Notes under the pieces: model-generated
The model's input: only the letters and a program-made list of their open reading frames with translations
Databases searched by the model: none
What the model was told of the DNA's origin: nothing
NCBI GenBank assembly: GCA_030690895.1
Contig: JAUYFQ010000158.1
Span: 18,499-82,498, forward strand
DNA from: Sulfuricellaceae bacterium
GTDB taxonomy: Bacteria; Pseudomonadota; Gammaproteobacteria; Burkholderiales; Sulfuricellaceae
Reading direction: 5' to 3'
Length of the DNA stretch: 64,000 nt
Shown: piece by piece, positions 47,193-56,711 of the stretch
How positions within the stretch are numbered: the first letter of the stretch is position 1
Layout: each line of letters begins with the position of its first letter
Translations under genes and position numbers: made by a program

Positions 47193-47264
47193 CATCATTC
47201 TCTCCAAAGTGTTATTTGTCGTCCATAAGGCAACTGTCATGAAATTCACCCTATGTTGCCCATC

Positions 47265-47440
47265 TTAAAATCGCGCCATCAGATTCACGCCGATCAGATC
47301 CTCGACGTCGCGCTTGAACAGATTCGCTGCATAGCTTTCTACGTTCCAGCGCTTGTCTGCGGATTCCCAATGCAGCTTGAACGTCATGTCCCAGCCTGCT
47401 GCCAGCGGTACGAGATCGGCTTTGTCACTGAAACGCTCCG
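47265..47440 (-). pseudogene. Scrap of the beta-barrel gene 3' end (scar 2)
   Basis: The minus strand encodes LVPLAAGWDMTFKLHWES, then ADKRWNVESYAANLF and KRDVEDLIGVNLMARF with a stop. This is almost identical to the last 55 residues of the intact barrel protein at 49727-53125. The upstream barrel sequence is absent. The distance from its stop to the next cassette start (73 nt) equals that behind the intact barrel gene (71 nt). Confidence 0.9.
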
Positions 47441-47451
47441 CTCTTACCCTA

Positions 47452-49656
47452 TCAATTCGGCGCACACATGACTACGCCCTCATTGCTCCAGCCGCGAGTC
47501 ACGACCTCCTGTATGGCAGTCGGATTGCTGGTGATGCGGTGGTTGCTGTCGACGCCTCTGGCAAATCCGTTGTTATAGGCGCGGTAAACCGGCACCGTCC
47601 CTCCAGGACAGGCGCCGTTGGTCGCTGGTGTCGAGATAAAATCCAGGCTTTCGAAATTCCAGCGTTTCTCTGTAGCCGGGGTGCTTGCCTGCAACTGCTG
47701 GAGTCCCGCACATTCGGAAGCATCCACCGTATAAAAATGCGAGTTGGGCCCAGGCGACTGGCTGCCGTAGAAACGGCAGACGGAAGTGTTGCCGCCCGAC
47801 CTGAAGCTGTTGCCGGTGCGGCTCCATCCCTGCCCCGCGCTGCCGTTGTCGATCTGCGCGGCTTCATTTGCATCGGCGGTGATGAAGTAGTGGCCGAGAT
47901 TGGTGTTGTAGAACTCGACGGCCATATCCGTGATGTTGCAGCTTCCGTTGGTCGCGGCGGCCGAGTTTGCATCGGGGATGATCGCCACCGGCAGCATTCT
48001 CCCCGATACGATCATTTCGGTGTCGCTGATGCCGTAGCCGACGCAGAACTGAGCGCCGAGGAGATTCGCCGGATTGGTGTTATTGAGGATACTCTGGGTC
48101 GCAAGAGAATCCCCCAGTACGCCGGTGAGGTAGGAGGTAGGGAATCAGTTGCCCGTTCACCACCAGCGCCCATCCGGAGGAGGTTCGCTGAATCAACACA
48201 AAGGTCGAGGGATCGTTTGCCGCCAAGAGGGTGCCAAGGGGGGCTTGCCGGCTATGGACTTCGCCGCTGAGGTGGGGGTTGTCGCGGGTAATGGTCACGC
48301 TCATGGCCTTGTTCAATGGGGCGGTCAATATGCCCAGCGCACCCAGACCATTGACGGTACCCAGCCGGTCACATACACCGAGCCTTGCTTGCCTACGTCG
48401 GGCGTGTTGAAGGCGATTGTGTTGGTAATAGTGGCGCTGGTTGGCGTGATGATGCTGGTGGCGTTGGCGACAAAAGGAACCTGTTTGAAGGTGGCGATGA
48501 CGATGACGTTCTCGACTGCGTCCATCGTCACCACGCACGATCCCGTGCCGGAGCAGGCGCCGCTCCAGCCGGCAAAGTAGCTTCCGGAGGCTGGGGCGGC
48601 GGTGAGGGTGACGGCAGCCCCGCTGGAAAAACTTGCGCTGCAAGACGCGCCGCAGTCGATGCCGCTGGGGCTGCTGGTGACTGTGCCGGCGCCGGAGCCG
48701 CCGGCTCGGATAACGGTAAGCACACCACCGACTATTTGGCCCATTTGGCAAGCCAGCCAGTTGCCCGCAGCCACGCCACCAATGGAGGTATCAGTTGTTT
48801 GTGCCGTCACCCAGGCAGCATCGATAGCTGTGTTTCCGCTGGAGACCAGGCTATTGCCGCATAGGTTGCTCAAACCGGCGGAAAGTGAGGTTGGCGCAGC
48901 AGGGACTGGCCCGGCCAACTGGTTGCCGGCGACCACAAAACTTTGCAAAGCCGTCAGCCCGCTAAGCGAGGGAATCGAGCCCGTCAACTGGTTAGCGCCG
49001 GCCCAAAATTGTTGCAAATCCGCCAGCCCGCTGAACGGGGGGATCGAGCCCGTCAAGTGGTTTGCAGAAACATCAAAACGTTGCAAAGCCGCCAGTCCGC
49101 TGAGCGAGGGGATCGATCCAGACAGCTGGTTAAAGTAGGCAATAAAACTTTGCAAAACCGTTAGTCCACTGAGCGTGGGGATCAGTCCCGTTAACTGGTT
49201 GGTCTCGACAACAAACTCTTGTAAAGCCGTTAGTCCGCTGAGCGAGGGGATCGATCCCGTCAACTGGTTATTGTAGGCATAAAAACATTGCAAAGCCGTC
49301 AGCCCGCTGATCGAAGGCAAGGCGCCGGCAAGGTGGTTGCTATCCAAAAAGATTTTAGTCACATGACTCTGCATGCCATCGCATGCGACGCCATACCAAG
49401 TGCATTCTGTCCCCACGCTACCGTTCCAGTTGGTGTTATTGCTCCAGAATGCGCCATTGGTCGAAGCGTAAAAATCAACCAGCACCGCTCGCTCTGAAGC
49501 AGGAATGGCGGCCTGCGCTGTCGATACGGCGCCAAGTGCGAGTAGCATCAGCAGGAGGCCTTGCGACAGTTTTGTCCATGTCGGGGAGACGGTGCGGCGA
49601 GCCCTGCTACCCAGCAGCCACATGAGGAATGCAATGATTATTTGTTTTGCCGTCAT
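47452..49656 (-). pseudogene. LRR/InlB-repeat surface protein broken by two frameshifts
   Basis: From the ATG at 49656 the gene encodes a signal peptide, a plant-type leucine-rich-repeat block (units like LTGSIPSLSGLTALQ, about eight repeats), one InlB-type repeat and the start of the shared beta module. Near 48354 one C is missing compared with the paralogue (attgaCGGTAccc versus attgaCCGGTAccc), so the frame stops at 48325. At about 48123-48137 a 7-nt unit (CCTACCT) is duplicated, which restores the original frame. The rest, with the intact FYNTNLGHYF module, runs to 47452. It is either a pseudogene or a switchable gene. Confidence 0.85.
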
Positions 49657-49726
49657 CATTCTCTCCGAAATGTTATTTGTCCTCCAGTAAGGCAACTGTC
49701 ATGAAGTTCACCCTATGTCGCCTATC

Positions 49727-52700
49727 TTAAAATCGCGCGATCAGATTCACGCCGATCAGATCCTCGACATCGCGCTTGAACAGATTCGCTGCATAGCTTT
49801 CTACGTTCCAGCGCTTGTCTGCGGATTCCCAATGCAGCTTGAACGTCATGTCCCAGCCTGCCGCCAATGGTATGAGATTGGCTTCGTCGCCGAAGCGCGC
49901 CGAGCGCCAGACGGCCTGTGTGCTCACGATCACGCGCTGGTCACCCGCCCACGTCAGGCCCAAGGTGGCGCGATGCTCCGGCAGGTAAGGAATCAGCTTG
50001 TCCTGGTAGTCAGCGCCGGTGTTTTTCGAATGGGTGTTGGCATAGCCAAAATAACCGGCGAAGTTGCGCGAAATGACCTGGTTGATGGTGAAGCCGCCGC
50101 TGGTCGCGGTGCCACGTGCGAAGATTGGCGTTGCTTCGAGTTGATCAGGTGCGGCCAGGTTGTCGATATTACGCTGGCGCAGGCGGTCTAAATTTGTGAC
50201 ATCAGAGCGGGTGTTGAGGACGCCGTCGAGAGGGGAACTTAGGTTGTCCACGCTCCTGCGGTCAGCGAATGCGGTCATGAACCAGGAGGAAGATAACTCC
50301 CAGTCGAGTTGACTGCGGGTACGGGAGATCATCCCGCCGGGAAGCACGAGCGTATCGTCAATGGGGATGCCGGTGGTAGCAACCGGGGCCAGCGAATTGT
50401 AGGAGGCGGGTCGCAGCCATTTCTGGTAGGCGCCGCGTAGGGTTGCGCCGTTGCCAACTTTAAATGCTGCACCGAGCCTCGGCGCGACAAATGCACGGTC
50501 GTAGTTTTCAGGGAAGGCCTGTGTCAGCGGCGGCATTTGATCACGGAAGATATTGATGTCGCGTGTCTTGGTGTAATGCTGCCAGGCGAAATCTCCTTGC
50601 AGGTTCAAGCGCTCATTTATCCAAACACGGTCAGAGAGCCAGAGGTCGAGCGAACGATCCTCGTCATGCTGGTCGAGGCGATCAGCAGGCACGAGGCCTG
50701 ATCCAACATGAAAAAAATTCTCCTGGACGAGAGTATTGATTTTATCCATGCGGCCAAGTTCTACGCCCCAACTCAGTTCATGCTGTTCGTTGGCGGAGAA
50801 GGTGTGGCGGAGTTGGATGTCGCGCTGCTCGGGTTGAGTCTGAAAATTCGAGGCGTTGCTCGCCAGTCCGAGATTGGTTGCTGCCGAAGTGATCTGGTTG
50901 ACGGTAGAGAATTCATTCCCCTGGCCAATTTTCAGCCAGACTTGCGATTGTGGGCCGAAGCGGTAATGCGCGCCGAGATCGATGCGCTCGTTACGCCCCG
51001 TGATGCGCTGCTGAATACCGCTTGTTGGGCTCAGTGCAAGGTCGGCGTCGAACGCGTTGGCATAGGCGAATAAGCCTAGTTCATGGGTTGGCCGCATGCC
51101 CAGTGCAAGCGTGTAGGTGTCGGCCCGGGCATCAAATGCGACTCGATCGGGCTGTGTATCGGTGCGGATGGCTTCCACAAAGTAAGCGAAGGGCACGACG
51201 GAATTGCTCAAGCCGTTGAGTGTGACGGTTGGTTCAGTCAGCTGAAAATCGTTACTGGTGTTATAGCGGGCGCCAATATTTCCGTAGAAACCAGGGCGCG
51301 GGATCAGCGTCGAAAAGCGGTTGGAGCCGCCGAACACGGTGGGATCGGCGAGGAAGCCTTGGAACAGCTCGGATTTTTTATTGAAATCCCCTGTATAGCG
51401 ATCAGCAAGAAACAGGTGACTGCCAGCCCAGAACGGATAATAGGAGTCTTGGGCATAGCTTCTCGCCCAATCCTCCAGGCCGAATGTGGCGAGAGCACTA
51501 CCGAGGTTTGCACTGCCTTTCTGGTCGTTCGCGATCTGGTTGATGGATTTGAGGTGAGGCAGCAGGGATAGCGCCCGGCGCGCAGTGATTAGTGCGTCGC
51601 CGGGCTGCATGAGGTCGTTGTGGATCAGGCTTTCGAACAAATCGGGCAGCGGGTCCTTGGGGTCGAATTCCCTGGCGCGGGACAGTGCGAACAGTGCGTC
51701 CCGCGCCCGCCCCTGCTGGTAGTAGGCGACAGCCAGGTAGATTTGCGCGCGCGCATAGCGCGGCTCGATCAGTGTCGCGGCGAGCAGGTGGATCATTGCC
51801 TGCTCGGTGTTGCCTGCCTTGAGTTCGACCAGGCCGAGGCCGGTCAGGGCAACGTAATCGTCGGCATGCTCATCGAGCGCCTGCCCGAACGCCGTGCGCG
51901 CTGCCGCGAGATTATCGGAAAAGGTCTCGAGCGTGCCCAGTTCGCCACGGAAACCCATTTCCTGGGGGGCAAGCGAGATTGCCCGCTGAAGGCTGTCGCG
52001 CGCGTTTGCCACGTCCTCGCGCTCGGTTTGCACAATGCCGAGGCCGTGCCATGCGCGAGCTGATTCCGGTACGGCGGCCAGCGCCGAGCGATAGGCATCG
52101 GTGGCGGCTTTTGCATTGCCCTCCAGGCGTTCGAGTTCGCCCTCGGCAACCATGATTTCGGCGGAACGCAGATTCCTTGTCTTGGCGCTGGCAAGGGCCG
52201 CCCGGGCCTCGGCGATCTCGTCGCGGACCAAGTGCAGGCGCGCCCGCCACACATCGAAGCGTTCATCGTGTGGGTATTTTTTTGCGCCTTCGTGCAAGGT
52301 GGCGATTGCGGCTTCAATCTCGCCTTCCTGCGTCTGAAAATCGGCGAGCAGCAAAAGTGCAGTGCCTGTGACAGGCTGTCGTGCGACAAGATTTTCAACC
52401 GCACGCCGTGCGGTGGCAAGATCGCCAGCTTGCAGCAAGTCGCTGATGGCATTCAGTGCCGCATTATCTGGCCCGGTTGCGCTCGTCGTTTGACCAATCT
52501 CGGGATAACGCCGTGGATCGACCGTGAAGCTGCTCACCCATTGCACACGCTCACGCGGGTTGCGCAGCATTCTTTTGACAGGAGCCACGCCTTTTTTTAC
52601 ATGGGCCTGCTCGCCAACGCCAATACTCACGCTACCTTGCTCGTTCGAGAGCAGCACTTCGCCGGAGAGAACCGTAAGCGTTGATGAGCCGTCCTCATCC

Positions 52701-53125
52701 ACCACCAGCTCCCAGTCGGTGCCACGAATCGCGGCCAGCGCGGAGGGCGTCTCCACGATGAGTCGGTTCGGGACATGCTTGGATTGCGTCCATGAGCGGC
52801 CTGCGCTCTGCCTGAGAACGGTTCCGCGATCGCGGTTATCGTCCATCTGCTTGATCTGAATCATGCTGTTCGAGGAAAGGCGAACTTGTGTCTGATCGGC
52901 GAGTAACAAGGCCAGGCGACTGGCATCACCGGTGCGAACGAAATTGCCTTCAGCGAGCTTCTGCCGAATCACTGCCTCGCGCCAACTACGCTCGACCGCC
53001 TCGCGGAACTCGGCTTTGCCCTGAAGGCTGACGATCTCGGCGACGGAGCTTGTCGGTGCAGCATTCACCCCATAACTTTGCAAAACAAACACAAATAATG
53101 CTGCTAGGCATGACGAGTGACGCAT
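49727..53125 (-). CDS. FecR-TPR-outer-membrane beta-barrel fusion protein
   Basis: A 1132-residue protein; the ATG at 53125 has AGGGGA upstream. Signal peptide (MRHSSCLAALFVFVLQSYGVNA), then a FecR-type domain (about residues 30-190; GKAEFREAVERSW, LADQTQVRLSSNS, IRGTDWELVVDEDG). TPR repeats follow (about 215-520; LTGLGLVELKAGNTEQAMIHL). The rest is a TonB-receptor-like beta barrel ending in GVNLIARF with the terminal aromatic typical of outer-membrane proteins. It stands in the middle of the cassette array, and its 3' end is the repeated sequence found as scars. It may export or anchor the cassette proteins (inference). Confidence 0.85.
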   Translation of the reverse strand: MRHSSCLAALFVFVLQSYGVNAAPTSSVAEIVSLQGKAEFREAVERSWREAVIRQKLAEGNFVRTGDASRLALLLADQTQVRLSSNSMIQIKQMDDNRDRGTVLRQSAGRSWTQSKHVPNRLIVETPSALAAIRGTDWELVVDEDGSSTLTVLSGEVLLSNEQGSVSIGVGEQAHVKKGVAPVKRMLRNPRERVQWVSSFTVDPRRYPEIGQTTSATGPDNAALNAISDLLQAGDLATARRAVENLVARQPVTGTALLLLADFQTQEGEIEAAIATLHEGAKKYPHDERFDVWRARLHLVRDEIAEARAALASAKTRNLRSAEIMVAEGELERLEGNAKAATDAYRSALAAVPESARAWHGLGIVQTEREDVANARDSLQRAISLAPQEMGFRGELGTLETFSDNLAAARTAFGQALDEHADDYVALTGLGLVELKAGNTEQAMIHLLAATLIEPRYARAQIYLAVAYYQQGRARDALFALSRAREFDPKDPLPDLFESLIHNDLMQPGDALITARRALSLLPHLKSINQIANDQKGSANLGSALATFGLEDWARSYAQDSYYPFWAGSHLFLADRYTGDFNKKSELFQGFLADPTVFGGSNRFSTLIPRPGFYGNIGARYNTSNDFQLTEPTVTLNGLSNSVVPFAYFVEAIRTDTQPDRVAFDARADTYTLALGMRPTHELGLFAYANAFDADLALSPTSGIQQRITGRNERIDLGAHYRFGPQSQVWLKIGQGNEFSTVNQITSAATNLGLASNASNFQTQPEQRDIQLRHTFSANEQHELSWGVELGRMDKINTLVQENFFHVGSGLVPADRLDQHDEDRSLDLWLSDRVWINERLNLQGDFAWQHYTKTRDINIFRDQMPPLTQAFPENYDRAFVAPRLGAAFKVGNGATLRGAYQKWLRPASYNSLAPVATTGIPIDDTLVLPGGMISRTRSQLDWELSSSWFMTAFADRRSVDNLSSPLDGVLNTRSDVTNLDRLRQRNIDNLAAPDQLEATPIFARGTATSGGFTINQVISRNFAGYFGYANTHSKNTGADYQDKLIPYLPEHRATLGLTWAGDQRVIVSTQAVWRSARFGDEANLIPLAAGWDMTFKLHWESADKRWNVESYAANLFKRDVEDLIGVNLIARF

Positions 53126-53199
53126 GCAGTTCCCCTTATATTGTCCAGTATCCGAACCCACCCACGTCGAAACCAGCATTGCATAGCAAAACCCCACTG

Positions 53200-56100
53200 C
53201 TAAAACAACTGCCTAGAAATCGCCTTGGATCCGCTCACCCCATTGATGGTGTAAGTCATGGTCCCCAAGCTGCTATCGTTGAAGACGAAGCTGACGGTAC
53301 CGACTTGGGTCACCACCTTATTGGCACCGTTCCATGTCACGGTCGGTGCAGACCCGCCAGTGACTTGGTATAACTCGCCCGAGCAGCCATTGCCCGACAT
53401 GACGCAGTTGGACGCGACGTACCAGAAGGGCTTTCCACTGGCGTTGTAGCTGTACATGGTGGCGAAAATCACGCCATACTGCTGTGTGAGGGCGACTCCC
53501 CAGCCGGACTCGTTCTCGTTCCACCACAGCGCCGAATAATCGATAGCCGGTTGAGCGGCGCCTGTGGCAAACAATTGCCGGCTCACATTCCGGGCTCCAT
53601 TCACGCCATTCACCGAGTAGTTGAATGTCCCGGTATTGTTGTCAGAAAACGTGAGGGTTCCCGTCCCTACCTTGGTGACCACTTTGCCGCCTCCATTCCA
53701 GGGCACGCCAAGCGGAGTTCCGCCCTTCACATCATAGATGTCACCCGTGCAACTACTCCCCACCACAGGGCAGGACGACATAACCAACCATGTCGGCTGC
53801 CCGGTTGGGTCGTAGGTGTACCACGCCACAAAAACCATCGATCCTCGCTGGGTTAGGCTTATCCCCCAGCCGGATTCATTCTGGTTCCACCACAGTCCGG
53901 TCAAGAGTAATGCAGGCGCGCCCGCCACTACGTTGCAACTCCCCGTGGCCAAACCGGTCGAGTTCGGATCGGGAATGGTGACAACCGTTCGCATTCTGTC
54001 CGCAGCAGTCATCTCCGCTGCGCTGGCGCCGTAGCCCACGCAAAACGCGGCGCCATTGAGGTTGGTGGTGTCGGTGCCGTTGAGGATGGTCTGGGCGGCG
54101 AGTTGATCGCCCATCACTCCGCTGGCATACGGGATCAGTTGCCCGTTCACGACCGGCTGCCAGCCCGATGGGGTCAACTGCATCAGCACGAATGCGCTCA
54201 CCGCCGACGTTGTACGGGCCGTTGCAAGGGGCATGTTACTCTCGCTCGTGGCTTGCTGCGCCACTCCGAGCGAGCCCGACGGCACCATTGCCGTCACGAA
54301 TACCGCCCCCAGCTTGCCGACATCGGCGGTGTTGAATTTGGTGGTGGTGCTGACAGAAAATCTGCTCAAGTCCCCAGCCCGGGAAGTCGTGGCAAAGAAC
54401 GGTGGAATCTTGTCCAAAGGGATGCTGTTGGCAACCTGCGGATTCAGGTCCAGTGGGCCGTTAACCGTTGCATTTACCGTCAGTGCCGGTGTGTTGTGTT
54501 GGGCGAACGTCGCATCACCCAACTGACCTTCGAAATTACGCCCCCAGGCCCAGACGGTGCCATCCGAGCGCAGCGCGACGGCAGAGCCGGGACCGCCTGC
54601 GATTCCCTGGAAGCCGACAAGCCCCTCTATAGGGCGGGCCAAGAGACTGTAGCTATCGAGTGAACCGGTTCCAAGCTCCCCTTCACGGTTCCACCCCCAA
54701 GCCCAAAACCGGCCGTCTTGGGTGATCGCATAACTGACATTTAGGCCTGCAGCGATGGCCACAGGGTTATTGAGGCCGACAACGCGCACGGGGGTATGCC
54801 GGTCGGCGGTGGTGCCATCGCCAAGCTCACCTGCCGAGTTGTTACCCCATGCCCAGACATTGCCACTGCGATCCAGGGCCAGACTGTGGAAGGCTCCGGC
54901 AGAAACGGCAATCACCTCATTGGACAGTCCGGTTACTCGGGTGGGAATGCTTCGGTCTGTGGTGGCGCCATCGCCGAGTTGACCATAATTATTAGGGCCC
55001 CAAGCCCACACCGAACCGTCCTGGCGCACAGCCAACACATGCTGATTGGCGGAGAGTTGCGTCACGCCGGAAATCGTCGTCAGCTTCATGGGCGTTAGCA
55101 GCGCTCCAATTTGACCGATGCCGAGTTGCCCCTTGCTGCCAGATCCCCAAGACCAGACGTTACCGTTCTGCTCCAAAGACAGCGAGAACCCACTGCCGCC
55201 GGCGATAGCCGACATGGCAGGCAGGGCAGGTATGCGTTGTGGCAGAACGCTGTTGCGTCGACTGCCGTTACCGAGTGCGCCGTTGGGGTTGCTTCCCCAA
55301 GCCCACACACTCCCGTCGCCGCTAAGCGCCAGCACGTGGAAATGACCAGCGGAGATGGCAACGATATTGCCTGCCCCCTGCACGTCGATTGGCCGGTTGC
55401 TGACGCTAACCGTGCCATCGGCCAGCTGGCCGCTACCGTTCGCGCCCCAGGCCCAAACCGAGCCATCGCCGGCGACTGCCACGGTATGGTCGTATCCTGC
55501 GGAGACCTGCTTGAACTGAGCAGGCGCGGTCACCAAAGTGGGCACTGAACGGTCATTCGCGTCGCCCACGCCAAGTTGTCCGTAGCCATTTCCGCCCCAA
55601 GCCTGCAGGACACCACTGAGACCGTGGGCGACAATGTGGACATCGCCGACGCTGAAACCGCTTAATCCTGCGAGCGTTGACACTTTTACCGGTGACGGCT
55701 GCGTGATGTACCTGATGTCGCCGAATTGACCAGACTCGTTATCTCCCCACATCCACACAGAACCGTCGCCGGCAGTGACCACACTGACGCGGTTCCCGGC
55801 AACAATCGCCGTGATCTTTGGCAAACCTGGGACGATAAACGGGGTCGTGCGATCGTTATAGCTTCCATCGCCCAGTGCGCCCCAACTGCCTTTACCCCAA
55901 GCCCACACCCGGCCGGAAGTGTCGAGGGCCAGATTGCTGCGGGAAGTTGTGCTGATCGCGACTATATTCGACAGGGCGTTAATCCGGATGGGAGTCAAAC
56001 GCTGATTGGTGGTGCCGTCGCCCAATTGCCCATTGCTGTTATCACCCCAGGCCCACACCGTCCCATCGCTGGCGAGCGCCAGCGAGTGGTATGCCCCCGT

Positions 56101-56646
56101 TGCGACCTTGCCCACCGCAGGCAGCCCCGGTACTTTGAGCGCGGAGAGGTTGCTGCCCCCCCCGTTGCCGAGTTGTCCATACAGCCCCCAGCCCCAGCCC
56201 CAGACATTACCGTCCATCGTGACGGCGAGAGCGTGCGAACTGCTTGCGGCGACCGATTTGACGACCCCGACCAAGCCGATAACACGCACCGGATGAGACT
56301 TGTTTTGTGTCGTTCCATCACCCAGTTGACTGTTTCCATTGCTACCCCAGCCCCACACCGTGCCATCGTCCACTAACGCCAAGGTGAAGTTATTTCCTGC
56401 GACAACTGCCGTGACGTGGTCGATACCGTCAACTTTGGCAGGCGTGACGCGCATCGCGGCCTGGCCATTGCCCAATTGCCCGTAATCATTGCGCCCCCAA
56501 GTGCTGATGGTTCCGTCAGCCTTGAGTGCAATCGCATATTGAACACCGGCCGACACCATGGGTGTACTCGCACTGGCAGCCACGCAGCAGCCCAATAGCA
56601 AAGCCATCCCAAGCAGGAAATTGAACAACCGATTTGGATTGCGCAT
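53200..56646 (-). CDS. Secreted RCC1-repeat protein with two LWW-type C-terminal modules
   Basis: A 1148-residue protein with a signal peptide (LFNFLLGMALLLGCCVAASAS). About a dozen RCC1-like repeats (units VAISAGxxHxLALxxDGxVWAWG...QLGDGT) should form beta propellers. The shared beta module follows ([19 protein letters not shown]...CVGYGASAAEM). Two copies of a 110-residue module close the protein (LWWNQNESGWGISLTQ...VSRQLF and LWWNENESGWGVALTQQ...ISRQLF). The same double module ends the gene at 59045. The ATG at 56646 is preferred to an upstream GTG. Function unknown; binding or adhesion is possible. Confidence 0.82.
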   Translation of the reverse strand: MRNPNRLFNFLLGMALLLGCCVAASASTPMVSAGVQYAIALKADGTISTWGRNDYGQLGNGQAAMRVTPAKVDGIDHVTAVVAGNNFTLALVDDGTVWGWGSNGNSQLGDGTTQNKSHPVRVIGLVGVVKSVAASSSHALAVTMDGNVWGWGWGLYGQLGNGGGSNLSALKVPGLPAVGKVATGAYHSLALASDGTVWAWGDNSNGQLGDGTTNQRLTPIRINALSNIVAISTTSRSNLALDTSGRVWAWGKGSWGALGDGSYNDRTTPFIVPGLPKITAIVAGNRVSVVTAGDGSVWMWGDNESGQFGDIRYITQPSPVKVSTLAGLSGFSVGDVHIVAHGLSGVLQAWGGNGYGQLGVGDANDRSVPTLVTAPAQFKQVSAGYDHTVAVAGDGSVWAWGANGSGQLADGTVSVSNRPIDVQGAGNIVAISAGHFHVLALSGDGSVWAWGSNPNGALGNGSRRNSVLPQRIPALPAMSAIAGGSGFSLSLEQNGNVWSWGSGSKGQLGIGQIGALLTPMKLTTISGVTQLSANQHVLAVRQDGSVWAWGPNNYGQLGDGATTDRSIPTRVTGLSNEVIAVSAGAFHSLALDRSGNVWAWGNNSAGELGDGTTADRHTPVRVVGLNNPVAIAAGLNVSYAITQDGRFWAWGWNREGELGTGSLDSYSLLARPIEGLVGFQGIAGGPGSAVALRSDGTVWAWGRNFEGQLGDATFAQHNTPALTVNATVNGPLDLNPQVANSIPLDKIPPFFATTSRAGDLSRFSVSTTTKFNTADVGKLGAVFVTAMVPSGSLGVAQQATSESNMPLATARTTSAVSAFVLMQLTPSGWQPVVNGQLIPYASGVMGDQLAAQTILNGTDTTNLNGAAFCVGYGASAAEMTAADRMRTVVTIPDPNSTGLATGSCNVVAGAPALLLTGLWWNQNESGWGISLTQRGSMVFVAWYTYDPTGQPTWLVMSSCPVVGSSCTGDIYDVKGGTPLGVPWNGGGKVVTKVGTGTLTFSDNNTGTFNYSVNGVNGARNVSRQLFATGAAQPAIDYSALWWNENESGWGVALTQQYGVIFATMYSYNASGKPFWYVASNCVMSGNGCSGELYQVTGGSAPTVTWNGANKVVTQVGTVSFVFNDSSLGTMTYTINGVSGSKAISRQLF

Positions 56647-56677
56647 AAATATCACCTAATTTACCGGAAACTCAGTG

Positions 56678-56711
56678 TTAAAACCGCACCATCAAATTCA
56701 CTCCCATCAGA
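56678..56711 (-). pseudogene. Short scrap of the beta-barrel gene 3' end (scar 3)
   Basis: The minus strand reads [11 protein letters not shown] and a stop, matching the barrel end DLIGVNLIARF. It joins directly to the end of the gene at 56707, whose last residues (CAPI instead of CAPN) are altered by the junction. Confidence 0.8.
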
